DNA from: Fusobacterium sp.
GTDB taxonomy: Bacteria; Fusobacteriota; Fusobacteriia; Fusobacteriales; Fusobacteriaceae
Length of the DNA: 5,448 nucleotides
Direction of reading: 5' to 3'
Assembly: GCA_018457305.1 (NCBI GenBank)
Contig: JAGYHM010000085.1
Coordinates: forward strand, 1-5,448
The position numbers and the translations under genes were made by a program. Below, one piece after another: positions 1-5,448 of the stretch; positions within the stretch are counted from its first letter, which is position 1, and each line of letters starts with the position of its first letter. Under the pieces are notes generated by a model, which was given only the letters and a program-made list of their open reading frames with translations, did not search any database and was not told the DNA's origin.

Positions 1-742
1 CTAAAGGATTTATATTTTCATTCTCTTTTTTATATTCTTCTGCAATTTCTTTTCTTACCTCATCCGCTTTCTTTAAAAGCAATTCTGTTTCATTATAAAT
101 ATTTTCTGTATTTACATTTTCTAAATTTTTATTTATATATAAAGCTTTTGTAATTAACTCTTCATTTATAACATCTTCTTCTTTAATCTTATAAACCTCA
201 GCTGTTTTTATTTGACTTGGAGTTGCTGACACTCTTATTTCATATTCTCCACTTATAGCATTTACTATATCTTCTGCCTTTGGAGTATTATTTTGATGTT
301 CTTCATCTATTATCGTTATAAATTTAAAATTTTTTTGATGTGCTTCACTTATTCGATTGTATAAGTTTTTCCTTTCTGTATCTTTTATTGCATTATTATC
401 TTTTTTTGTTATTTTTTCCCAATTAATAAAATAAGTAGTATTTTTTTCAAAACCATTATTTATAATATCTTGTATTTCTCCCGTATTTAAACTTGGAGAT
501 AATCTTTTCATTTTTTCTCTTGATTGCTCTTCAAGTTCTGCTTTTCCAGGACAGAACCAACAAAAAATAGTATCATCTTTATTTTCTAAAAATTTTTCAA
601 TATACGATATTAAAATTATTGTTTTTCCACTTCCAGTAGGACTTTCCAAAATTATTTTAGGTTTTGATTTTTTTTCAACTGTTGTTTCATACAAAAAATC
701 AACTGTATTTTCTTGAAATTTTTTTAAATTTATTTCTATCAT
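1..742 (-). CDS. res: Type III restriction enzyme Res subunit, N-terminal part (cut by window edge)
   Basis: This is the first 247 codons of the ATP-dependent helicase/endonuclease subunit of a type III restriction-modification system. With Mod, such a subunit translocates or diffuses along DNA and cuts unmethylated DNA. The start ATG (742-740) overlaps the mod stop TGA as ATGA, and an AAAGGAG at 754-760 lies 11 bases upstream. Superfamily 2 motifs appear in order: a Gln near the N-terminus in FQEN (about residue 10), Walker A SPTGSGKT (34-41), the DEEH box (146-149) and SATP motif III (172-175). The frame is open to the left edge, so the second helicase domain and the C-terminal PD-(D/E)XK nuclease would lie outside the window and cannot be checked. 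Family assignment rests on these motifs plus the adjacent mod gene. It is translationally coupled to mod, so whatever controls mod should also control restriction. Confidence 0.92.
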   Translation of the reverse strand, partial: MIEINLKKFQENTVDFLYETTVEKKSKPKIILESPTGSGKTIILISYIEKFLENKDDTIFCWFCPGKAELEEQSREKMKRLSPSLNTGEIQDIINNGFEKNTTYFINWEKITKKDNNAIKDTERKNLYNRISEAHQKNFKFITIIDEEHQNNTPKAEDIVNAISGEYEIRVSATPSQIKTAEVYKIKEEDVINEELITKALYINKNLENVNTENIYNETELLLKKADEVRKEIAEEYKKENENINPL

Positions 743-2475
743 ATTTCCCCCAACTCCTTTAACTCACTTTTAAAATAATATTCTGGAACATCAATAACTT
801 TTATATTTTTTTCTTCTAATATTCTTTGTTGTTTTTTATTTAAAAATATTCCAGAGCATAAGAATAAATTTATTTTTTCATCTATGCCCTCAATTTTATT
901 TTCTAATTCTTCTTCATTTTTTATTATGATATTTTTTACTCCATCTATTTCCACTTGATATTCTAATTCAATAAGTTCTTTTAAATTATCTAGCATTTTA
1001 CTACTAACTAATTTATCATTTTCATCTTGCGAATATTTAGGAATAAAATCTGTTTTATAATATTTTAAATTATGTGGTAATTCTTCTTGAATATTTTTTA
1101 ATCTCTTATAAGTTATTTCTTCACAGATTTTATTTTCATTGTTTGTGCATAAAATATAAGTTCTATTTCCATTATCTTCTTTATTAAGTTGCATTACTGC
1201 GTGTCCAGTTGTTCCACTACCTGCAAAGAAATCTAAAATTATAGAATTTTTATTATTTGTCCACTTTATCAATTGTTTTATCAATCTAATTGGTTTTTTA
1301 CCATTTTTAAAATCTATATTTCCTTCTTTTGCTACATTCCCCATATCTTTGACAAAATTTTTCCATAAATCTCCTCTTAAAACACTTCTTGTAAATTCTG
1401 GAATCAATTCATCATTAAATATTAGTGTTTCATAAAATGACTGTAAGTGTCTTATATTCCCATTCTGTGTTTTCATTAATAAATATTTTTTATATTTCAC
1501 AATTTCATTTTCATTCAATTTTTCTTCTATTTCTTTTGGAATTTGTAATGTAAATTGACTATCTTTATAAATATTTTTTGATAATTCATTTATCATCATT
1601 TCTCTAAATTTATCACTAATAAGCATTAATGTTATTATATTTTTTTTATCCACTGATAAATTATATTCCAAAAACTGTCTTGATATTTTTTCATTATCTC
1701 TAAAATAATTTATTAATGACTGTTTTTTATTATTTTCTATATAAAAATTATACCTTGGGTCAAATTGTTCATTCGCTTTATCATATAGTGGTTTTTTTAT
1801 TGAATTTATTGTATTATTTTTTAAATAAACTAATACATAGTCTTTTACTTTAATAAAAGTTTTATTTTTATGTGTAGTTTTTGCTCCAAATGCACCTCCA
1901 GCTTCTACTACAATATTTGCAATAAAATTCTCTTCTCCAAAAATTTCATCACAAAGTAATTTTAATTGTGCTTGTTCGTTATCATCTATTGAAATAAAAA
2001 TTACTCCCGTACTTTTTAATAAATTTTTTGCAATGGTAAGTCTTTCGTTCATAAAAGAAAGCCACTTAGAATGTGAATACCCATCATTTTTATCTATCAT
2101 TTTATCATCATACATAAAATCTTTATTTCCTGTATTATATGGTGGGTCAATATAGATTACATCAATTTTTTCATAATGAGTTTTTTCTAAAAGTTTTAGA
2201 GAATGAAGATTATCTCCCTCCAATAAAAAATTATATTTTTCATTTTTATTTGAAATAATTTTTTTATCTTCAATTTCTTTAAAAATTGGAATATTATGTT
2301 CAAGTTCTTTATCAACTCTTTCAATATGTTTTTCCCACACTAAACCATATTTTTTTTCAGTCAGTGCTATTTCAATTTCATTTAAAAGTACTCTGCTTTC
2401 ATCGTCTTCATTTTTTTCTCTTAATTTTTTTAAATAATCAAGTAATTTTTTTCTTTTTAATTGAGATAAATTCAT
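739..2475 (-). CDS. mod: Type III DNA N6-adenine methyltransferase, Mod subunit
   Basis: This 578-residue protein would methylate adenine in an asymmetric recognition site, using S-adenosylmethionine, and would supply target recognition for the Mod-Res complex. Visible motifs are a GDNLHSL segment (about 87-93), motif IV DPPY (110-113) in YIDPPYNTG, then WLSFMNERL, and SAM-binding motif I DFFAGSG (415-421), preceded by a KKPIRLIKQLI segment resembling motif X. Motif IV before motif I is the beta-class order typical of type III Mod. The stretch of about 200-380 is the likely target recognition domain and is not recognisable from motifs. Length is normal for the family. The ATG at 2475 is firm: AAAAGGAGGT (2484-2493) sits 8 bases upstream and the same frame has a TAA in the spacer, so mod cannot start further up. 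No repeats occur inside the gene. It overlaps res by four bases (ATGA). Confidence 0.96.
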   Translation of the reverse strand: MNLSQLKRKKLLDYLKKLREKNEDDESRVLLNEIEIALTEKKYGLVWEKHIERVDKELEHNIPIFKEIEDKKIISNKNEKYNFLLEGDNLHSLKLLEKTHYEKIDVIYIDPPYNTGNKDFMYDDKMIDKNDGYSHSKWLSFMNERLTIAKNLLKSTGVIFISIDDNEQAQLKLLCDEIFGEENFIANIVVEAGGAFGAKTTHKNKTFIKVKDYVLVYLKNNTINSIKKPLYDKANEQFDPRYNFYIENNKKQSLINYFRDNEKISRQFLEYNLSVDKKNIITLMLISDKFREMMINELSKNIYKDSQFTLQIPKEIEEKLNENEIVKYKKYLLMKTQNGNIRHLQSFYETLIFNDELIPEFTRSVLRGDLWKNFVKDMGNVAKEGNIDFKNGKKPIRLIKQLIKWTNNKNSIILDFFAGSGTTGHAVMQLNKEDNGNRTYILCTNNENKICEEITYKRLKNIQEELPHNLKYYKTDFIPKYSQDENDKLVSSKMLDNLKELIELEYQVEIDGVKNIIIKNEEELENKIEGIDEKINLFLCSGIFLNKKQQRILEEKNIKVIDVPEYYFKSELKELGEI

Positions 2476-2675
2476 AGAATATTACCTCCTTTTAAAAAAA
2501 TAGCAAAAAAAGAGATATCACAATTTGTAATTAATCTAATTACAAATCGTTCTATCTCTTTTTTTAATAAATTAAAATTGAAAAGATTATTTATTTCTCT
2601 TCTCTTCTCTTCTCTTCTCTTCTCTTCTCTTCTCTTCTCTTCTCTTCTCTTAGGGATTTTAATTTGGGCTATCAA
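2472..2675 (-). CDS. Possible phase-variable leader ORF reading through the pentanucleotide repeats
   Basis: This is a hypothetical 67-residue frame. A TTG at 2675-2673 follows an AAGGAG (2685-2690) by 9 bases. The frame then translates the repeat as a charged Lys/Arg/Glu stretch, runs through the hairpin region, and ends in a TGA (2474-2472) that overlaps the mod ATG as ATGA. Changing the repeat number by one or two units shifts it into frames that stop at TAA 2593-2591 or 2589-2587, just after the tract. No homologue is recognised, and the protein sequence looks like low complexity. The TTG start is weak. A TTG at 2684 in the same frame touches the Shine-Dalgarno directly and coincides with a -35 box, so it is less likely. 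If transcription begins at the promoter at 2656-2684, this start would be missing from that transcript. It may be a regulatory reading frame, or chance in AT-rich DNA. Confidence 0.3.
   Translation of the reverse strand: MIAQIKIPKRREEKRREEKRREEKRREINNLFNFNLLKKEIERFVIRLITNCDISFFAIFLKGGNIL
2484..2493 (-). promoter_or_regulatory. Strong Shine-Dalgarno site of mod
   Basis: AAAAGGAGGT read on the minus strand, 8 bases before the mod ATG, is an almost full anti-16S match. It fixes the mod start. It lies about a dozen bases downstream of a large hairpin, so folding of the leader could affect access to it. Confidence 0.85.
2505..2565 (-). terminator. Long AU-rich hairpin with U-tract in the mod leader: terminator, attenuator or operator
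   Basis: A 13-base outer arm (2505-2517) is perfectly complementary to 2553-2565, and an inner 10-base arm (2523-2532) to 2538-2547. The 5-base junctions between the two stems can still form an A-T and a C-G pair, and the apex loop is 3-5 bases. On the minus strand the stem runs into seven U residues, then GCUA and seven more U residues, as in an intrinsic terminator, although the stem is AU-rich. It lies about 160 bases beyond the hflX stop and 12 bases before the mod Shine-Dalgarno. It could therefore end hflX transcripts, attenuate mod, or, as an inner dyad, bind a regulator. A plus-strand T-run makes it symmetric in principle. The structure is directly visible; its function is inferred. 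Confidence 0.6.
2595..2651. repeat. Pentanucleotide simple sequence repeat, 11 full TCTCT units
   Basis: The plus strand shows 11 uninterrupted copies of TCTCT (2596-2650) with one matching base on each side, giving 57 bases of perfect period 5. The minus (transcribed) strand reads as an all-purine AAGAG tract. Long perfect repeats of this kind change length by slipped-strand mispairing and are the hallmark of bacterial phase variation, often at type III mod genes. Here the tract is intergenic, 120 bases upstream of the mod ATG, and starts at the predicted transcription start. The polypurine strand with mirror symmetry could also adopt triplex (H-DNA) structure. Confidence 0.97.
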
Positions 2676-2684
2676 TTTTGTCAA
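2656..2684 (-). promoter_or_regulatory. Predicted sigma70 promoter of mod-res
   Basis: On the minus strand a perfect -35 TTGACA (2684-2679) is separated by exactly 17 bases from a -10 TAAAAT (2661-2656), one mismatch from consensus. Start of transcription is predicted near 2651-2648, at the first bases of the pentanucleotide tract, so the mRNA would begin with the purine repeats and have a leader of about 175 bases. It is located just after the hflX stop, which gives the R-M operon its own promoter. The prediction is by pattern only. In AT-rich DNA -10 matches are common, but a full TTGACA at ideal spacing is not. Confidence 0.6.
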
Positions 2685-2724
2685 CTCCTTTTTATCATTA
2701 TTTTATATTTTTTATCTCTCAAGC

Positions 2725-4506
2725 TTATTCTTTCACAATAAATTTCTTAAACATATTATACTCTTTTTCTTGCAAAGTACATTCTATCTCAATTCCATTT
2801 TCTAAGTATTCTTCTCTACTAACTATTGAATTTCTATGTAAATTTGCTTGAATTTCTGTATTTGTATAAGGGATTAACAAAGTACAATTATATGAATTAT
2901 TTGGTAATTCTTCTGAAATTAATTCAACTAATTCTTCAATATTATATTTTGAAACTGCACTCACACAAATAATTTTATAATTTGAATAAAGTTCCTTAAT
3001 TTTTTCTATTTGCTGCTCTGTGGCAATATCAAATTTATTTAAAACTAAAATTTTAACTTTTTCTAAGCAATTTAATTCTTGTAAAACTTCTTCCACAGAT
3101 TTTATTTGTTGAATAGCATCTTCTGATGAAGCATCAACTACATGCAAGATTAAATCTGAAAAAATTACCTCTTCCAAAGTTGACTTAAAAGATTCCACTA
3201 AATCGTGAGGTAATTTTTGAATAAAACCAACCGTATCAGTCAGTGAAATTATTCTTTTATCTGTCAAGGCTATTGTTCTTGTTGTAGTTTCCAAAGTGGC
3301 AAAAAGCATATTTTTAGATAAGACTTCTTCTTTTTTCAAAGTTTTATCACTTGGGTATAAATCCACCAATAAATTTCTTAAAGTTGATTTCCCAACATTT
3401 GTATAACCAGCAAGTGAAACTCTTGGAATACCACTCTCTTCTCTTTTCACTCTTTGTAAGGCTCTCGTTTTTTTCATTTCATCTAATTCGTGTTTCAAAG
3501 TTTGAATATTTTTTTTGATAATTCTTCTATCAATTTCTAATTTTTTTTCTCCTGGTCCCTTTGTTCCAACTCCACCACCAAGTTTTGACATTGTTATCCC
3601 GAAACCGATAAGTCTATTACTTCTATATTTTAATTGAGCCAATTCAACTTGTAATTTTGCTTCTCTTGTTCTTGCTCTTCTTGCAAAAATTTCTAAAATT
3701 AGTGTCGTTCTATCTATAACTTTACAAGCAGTGGCATCTTCAATTTTTCTAAGTTGTAAGCCACTCAACTCTTCATCAAAAATTAAAAGGTTTGCTTTTT
3801 TCATTTGTCTTTGTAATGAAAGTTCAGAAATTTTTCCTGAGCCAATTAAATATAGAGGGTCAACTTTTTTTCTTCTTTGAAAAAATTTCCCTACAACCTC
3901 AACGTCACAGGCATAAGCCAATTCTTCTAACTCATCTAAATATTTTTCTTCATCTATTCCAACTAAAATTGCGTATTCTTTATCATCTTCAACTATATTA
4001 GATTTTTTTAATTGTGCTTCAACTTCTTTTACTTTTTCTAAATATTCAAAATTAGAAATTTCTTTTAAAAATTTCTTTTCATAAGTTAACTCATCATTTT
4101 CAAAAGCACAAAATGCAACCTCGTAGCCAGTTATACCGTCATCGTTTACTCCAATAGAAACTATACAATCCAATTTTAACTTTATCAATGCAGAAATATC
4201 TACCATAGATAAATGTGGATTTCCCCCTGGGTGAGTGTGAATAACTCTAACACCAGATAACTTTTTATCATAAACATTTATAATCGGAAGATTTACTGTT
4301 GAACTATCTCCGATAGAAATTTCTACTATATTTCCTGCTCTATCTAATGAAATATTTATTTCTCTATTTATTTTATTACTCAAAGTTGAAATATGCTCAA
4401 TAATTTCCTGTGAAATTAAATTTCCCTTTGGAATTTTTTGCTCGTATAAATTATCTAATTCCTTTAAAATATGCTCTTTTATTCCCTCTGTATTTCCACT
4501 AATCAC
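2725..4506 (-). CDS. hflX: Ribosome-associated GTPase HflX, long form with JAMM/RadC-like N-terminal domain
   Basis: HflX binds the 50S subunit and, in well-studied bacteria, splits stalled or heat-damaged ribosomes. GTG at 4506 is chosen as the start because AAAGGAG (4516-4522) lies 9 bases upstream. An open frame continues to 4614 but would translate part of a palindromic repeat. This gives 593 residues against about 430 in E. coli. The extra N-terminal domain (about 1-170) holds HTHP (90-93), then Ser100 and Asp103 in exact JAMM spacing, with Glu49 (NREI) as candidate fourth residue. Then come the HflX N-domain with YLIGSGK (219-225), the glycine-rich GGGVGTKGPGE (310-320), and the GTPase motifs: G1 GYTNVGKST (367-375), G2 in TTTR (407-410), G3 DTVGF (424-428), G4 NKFD (490-493) and G5 VSA (515-517). 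All G motifs are intact. From memory, similar N-terminal extensions occur in clostridial HflX. Whether the domain is catalytic is unknown. Confidence 0.95.
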   Translation of the reverse strand: MISGNTEGIKEHILKELDNLYEQKIPKGNLISQEIIEHISTLSNKINREINISLDRAGNIVEISIGDSSTVNLPIINVYDKKLSGVRVIHTHPGGNPHLSMVDISALIKLKLDCIVSIGVNDDGITGYEVAFCAFENDELTYEKKFLKEISNFEYLEKVKEVEAQLKKSNIVEDDKEYAILVGIDEEKYLDELEELAYACDVEVVGKFFQRRKKVDPLYLIGSGKISELSLQRQMKKANLLIFDEELSGLQLRKIEDATACKVIDRTTLILEIFARRARTREAKLQVELAQLKYRSNRLIGFGITMSKLGGGVGTKGPGEKKLEIDRRIIKKNIQTLKHELDEMKKTRALQRVKREESGIPRVSLAGYTNVGKSTLRNLLVDLYPSDKTLKKEEVLSKNMLFATLETTTRTIALTDKRIISLTDTVGFIQKLPHDLVESFKSTLEEVIFSDLILHVVDASSEDAIQQIKSVEEVLQELNCLEKVKILVLNKFDIATEQQIEKIKELYSNYKIICVSAVSKYNIEELVELISEELPNNSYNCTLLIPYTNTEIQANLHRNSIVSREEYLENGIEIECTLQEKEYNMFKKFIVKE

Positions 4507-4515
4507 TTTTATTTT

Positions 4516-4522
4516 CTCCTTT
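4516..4522 (-). promoter_or_regulatory. Shine-Dalgarno site that sets the GTG start of hflX
   Basis: AAAGGAG on the minus strand, 9 bases before the GTG at 4506. No comparable site precedes the upstream ATG at 4614, whose codons run through the palindromic element, so the shorter protein is preferred. Confidence 0.8.
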
Positions 4523-4589
4523 AAATTTAACAATATGATATTCTGTTCACTGGTATAGTAAAATATTATCAAATACTTTTTTATTTCTA

Positions 4590-4663
4590 GGGGTGTTGGG
4601 GGCATAGCCCCCACGATAAAGGGAAACAGGTTTGCGAAGCAAACCGCAGTTTCCCCCCCTTTA
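4590..4663. repeat. Palindromic intergenic element, copy A
   Basis: This element has two hairpins in the gap between aroK and hflX. The first has a 7-base stem (4597-4603 with 4607-4613) of GGGGGC type around an ATA loop. The second is nested: TAAAGGG then AAAC (4617-4627) pairs with GTTT (4649-4652) and CCCTTTA (4657-4663), leaving four extra C, and encloses a 7-base stem (4629-4635 with 4639-4645) around GAA. It begins two bases after the aroK stop, so in the minus-strand RNA it may end or protect the aroK message. Only a short UUUA follows the GC stem, so it is a mediocre terminator. It is far more GC-rich than its surroundings, and its layout matches the inverted element at 5315-5386. That suggests a dispersed repeat family. 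Confidence 0.7.
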
Positions 4664-4665
4664 CT

Positions 4666-5193
4666 TTAAGAATTTATATACGCCTCTTTTATTTTATTTA
4701 TAGTTTCATAAACATTGCTATTCTTATTTATTTCCACAGAAAAATCAGCAGATATTTCGTATAAAAATTTCCGCTTTTCATATAAATCTTCTATCAATTT
4801 TTTCTTTTCTTCTTCCGTCTCTGTTTGATTTAAAATAGGTCGTGTCATATTATTTTTTAATCTCTCGTAAATACAATCAATCGTGCAATTCAAATATACA
4901 ATATATGAAGTTTTTTTTATATTTTTTAAATTTTCATTATCAATAATTGAACCGCCACCAGTTGAAATAACACAATTATTTTTTGTTGATTCTTGAATTA
5001 TAATTTGTCTTTCAATATCACGAAAATATTGTTGCCCTTTTTCTTCAAAAATAGCATTTATAGATTTTTTTTCTCTTGCAGAAATCACTCTATCAATATC
5101 TACAAATTTCATATCCATTATTTTTGAAAGTGCTCTTCCAACTGTTGTTTTTCCACTTCCCATAAAACCAATTAAAGCAATGTTATCTTTCAT
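4666..5193 (-). CDS. aroK: Shikimate kinase
   Basis: This cytoplasmic enzyme would phosphorylate shikimate at the 3-hydroxyl with ATP, the fifth step of the shikimate pathway towards chorismate and aromatic amino acids. The 175-residue length is typical of single-domain AroK. Visible motifs are Walker A GFMGSGKT (9-16), the shikimate-binding Asp34 in VDIDR, Arg58 in YFRDIE, the GGG loop (79-81), the lid Arg118 in TRPIL, and Arg141 in YEKRKFLY. These match the known binding and catalytic positions. The ATG at 5193 has AAAGGA (5199-5204) five bases upstream. No other aromatic-pathway gene is in view. The gene is flanked on both sides by palindromic elements and seems to be its own transcription unit, or to lead into hflX, with 159 bases between them. 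The name aroK rather than aroL follows general usage for the single-copy enzyme. Confidence 0.96.
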   Translation of the reverse strand: MKDNIALIGFMGSGKTTVGRALSKIMDMKFVDIDRVISAREKKSINAIFEEKGQQYFRDIERQIIIQESTKNNCVISTGGGSIIDNENLKNIKKTSYIVYLNCTIDCIYERLKNNMTRPILNQTETEEEKKKLIEDLYEKRKFLYEISADFSVEINKNSNVYETINKIKEAYINS

Positions 5194-5314
5194 ATTTTTC
5201 CTTTAATTTTCATTTTTATTTTATTCTCATTTATATTATATCAAATTTTTTAGATTAAGTTATAATAAATTTGTAAAAATATATTGTCTTATATGTTAAA
5301 ATATGATTATATAA
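5194..5314. other. AT-rich intergenic stretch upstream of aroK
   Basis: This region contains the aroK Shine-Dalgarno (5199-5204) and the extended -10 promoter. A second weak -35/-10 pair on the minus strand, AAGACA then TATTAT 17 bases later (near 5282-5254), may be a minor promoter. I see no gene or RNA here. Confidence 0.4.
5235..5243 (-). promoter_or_regulatory. Extended -10 promoter of aroK
   Basis: On the minus strand TGATATAAT forms a perfect TATAAT hexamer (5240-5235) with the TGn extension. No good -35 is present at 17 bases, which is normal for extended -10 promoters. The predicted start lies near 5228, leaving a leader of about 35 bases before the aroK ATG. Upstream DNA is A/T-tract rich. 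Confidence 0.55.
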
Positions 5315-5356
5315 TAAAAAAAGGGAGACAGCGTTCGCTCCGTTCACTGTCTCCCC
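5315..5356 (-). terminator. Intrinsic terminator of the gene upstream of the window
   Basis: On the minus strand a 9-base GC-rich stem (5355-5347 with 5331-5323, GGGAGACAG type) encloses a 15-base loop and is followed at once by seven T residues (5322-5316). This is a textbook rho-independent terminator for a message coming from beyond 5448. It separates that message from aroK. In the plus direction it lacks a T-tract. Confidence 0.75.
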
Positions 5357-5386
5357 TCTCTGCGAGGCTTGGGGCTACGCCCCAAA
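5315..5386. repeat. Palindromic intergenic element, copy B (inverted relative to copy A)
   Basis: A 7-base TTGGGGC stem (5369-5375 with 5379-5385) around TAC lies next to the 9-base hairpin at 5323-5355. Read on the minus strand, the order is a GGGGC-rTA-GCCCC hairpin, a spacer, then a GGGAGACAG hairpin. This is the same order as copy A read on the plus strand, and both stems are clearly similar in sequence. The arms differ between copies while staying paired, as in a repeat family under structural constraint. The element is GC-rich against an AT-rich background. Confidence 0.65.
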
Positions 5387-5448
5387 CCCAAATATTTCTA
5401 AGAGCCTTTAAAATTTCTCCGTAAAAACTTGTAATGAGTTTTAGAAAA
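5387..5448. other. Right-edge sequence of uncertain nature
   Basis: On the minus strand one frame is open from the edge for 16 codons to a TAG (5400-5398), upstream of the terminator. It could be the tail of the preceding gene. Another minus-strand frame stays open through the palindromic element. Neither product resembles a family I know, and the stretch may simply be untranslated RNA or the flank of the repeat element. Confidence 0.25.

Noticed and set aside
2286..2477. Plus-strand open frame opposite the mod N-terminus
   Set aside because: It is antisense to conserved Mod codons, is rich in Phe/Leu as expected from an AT-rich complement, and has no recognisable product.
2484..2595. A second promoter between the repeats and mod (for example TTGTAA with TGTGAT 17 bases on)
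   Set aside because: Both hexamers are weak and lie inside the hairpin. The upstream TTGACA/TAAAAT pair is much better.
2596..2650. CRISPR array
   Set aside because: It is a 5-base tandem repeat without spacers, not 20-40 base repeats separated by unique sequence.
2578..2805. Plus-strand open frame with a Leu/Phe/Ser repeat resembling a membrane segment
   Set aside because: The hydrophobic repeat is only the TCTCT tract translated. The frame overlaps the hflX 3' end antisense and lacks a convincing ribosome binding site.
3792..4001. Plus-strand open frame inside hflX
   Set aside because: It is antisense to well-conserved HflX coding sequence and shows no family resemblance.
4507..4614. Upstream extension of HflX to an ATG at 4614, adding 36 residues
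   Set aside because: The added codons begin inside the palindromic element and have no ribosome binding site. The GTG at 4506 has AAAGGAG at good spacing and starts a sequence typical of long HflX proteins.
5317..5448. Minus-strand open frame from the right edge through copy B
   Set aside because: It translates the hairpins and the terminator T-tract and has no recognisable protein features, so it is more likely untranslated repeat sequence.

Overview
The window is very AT-rich (roughly a quarter G+C), and every gene I can support lies on the minus strand. Base composition, strong AAAGGAG-type ribosome binding sites and the long form of HflX suggest a Fusobacterium-like organism, or otherwise a low-GC Firmicute-type genome. 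The genus is an inference from memory, not proven by the sequence.

In the direction of transcription (right to left), the right edge holds a structured palindromic element with a good minus-strand terminator (5315-5386), which probably ends a gene beyond the window. Next come an extended -10 promoter and aroK (shikimate kinase), then a second, related palindromic element in inverted orientation (4590-4663). After that is a long HflX GTPase whose true start is a GTG at 4506. It carries an N-terminal domain with a complete JAMM/RadC-like His-x-His-Pro...Ser-x-x-Asp signature. These are chromosomal housekeeping functions.

After a 249-base intergenic region comes a type III restriction-modification operon: mod (N6-adenine methyltransferase, complete) overlapping res (helicase/endonuclease subunit, cut off by the left edge) by an ATGA junction.

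The intergenic region between hflX and mod is the most interesting part. It holds a near-consensus sigma70 promoter (TTGACA, 17 bases, TAAAAT), then a perfect pentanucleotide tract of 11 full units (57 bases of period 5) starting at the predicted transcription start, then a 61-base near-perfect hairpin ending in a U-tract, then the mod ribosome binding site. The tract is outside mod: mod cannot be extended upstream because its frame has a TAA within its own ribosome-binding-site spacer. A short leader frame reads through the repeats. At the present repeat number it stays open through the hairpin and stops in an ATGA overlap with the mod start. In the other two frames it would stop within ten bases after the tract. 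This suggests a phase-variable leader or attenuator controlling a type III R-M system through its 5' region, rather than the usual frameshifting inside mod. That model is an inference with clear tests.
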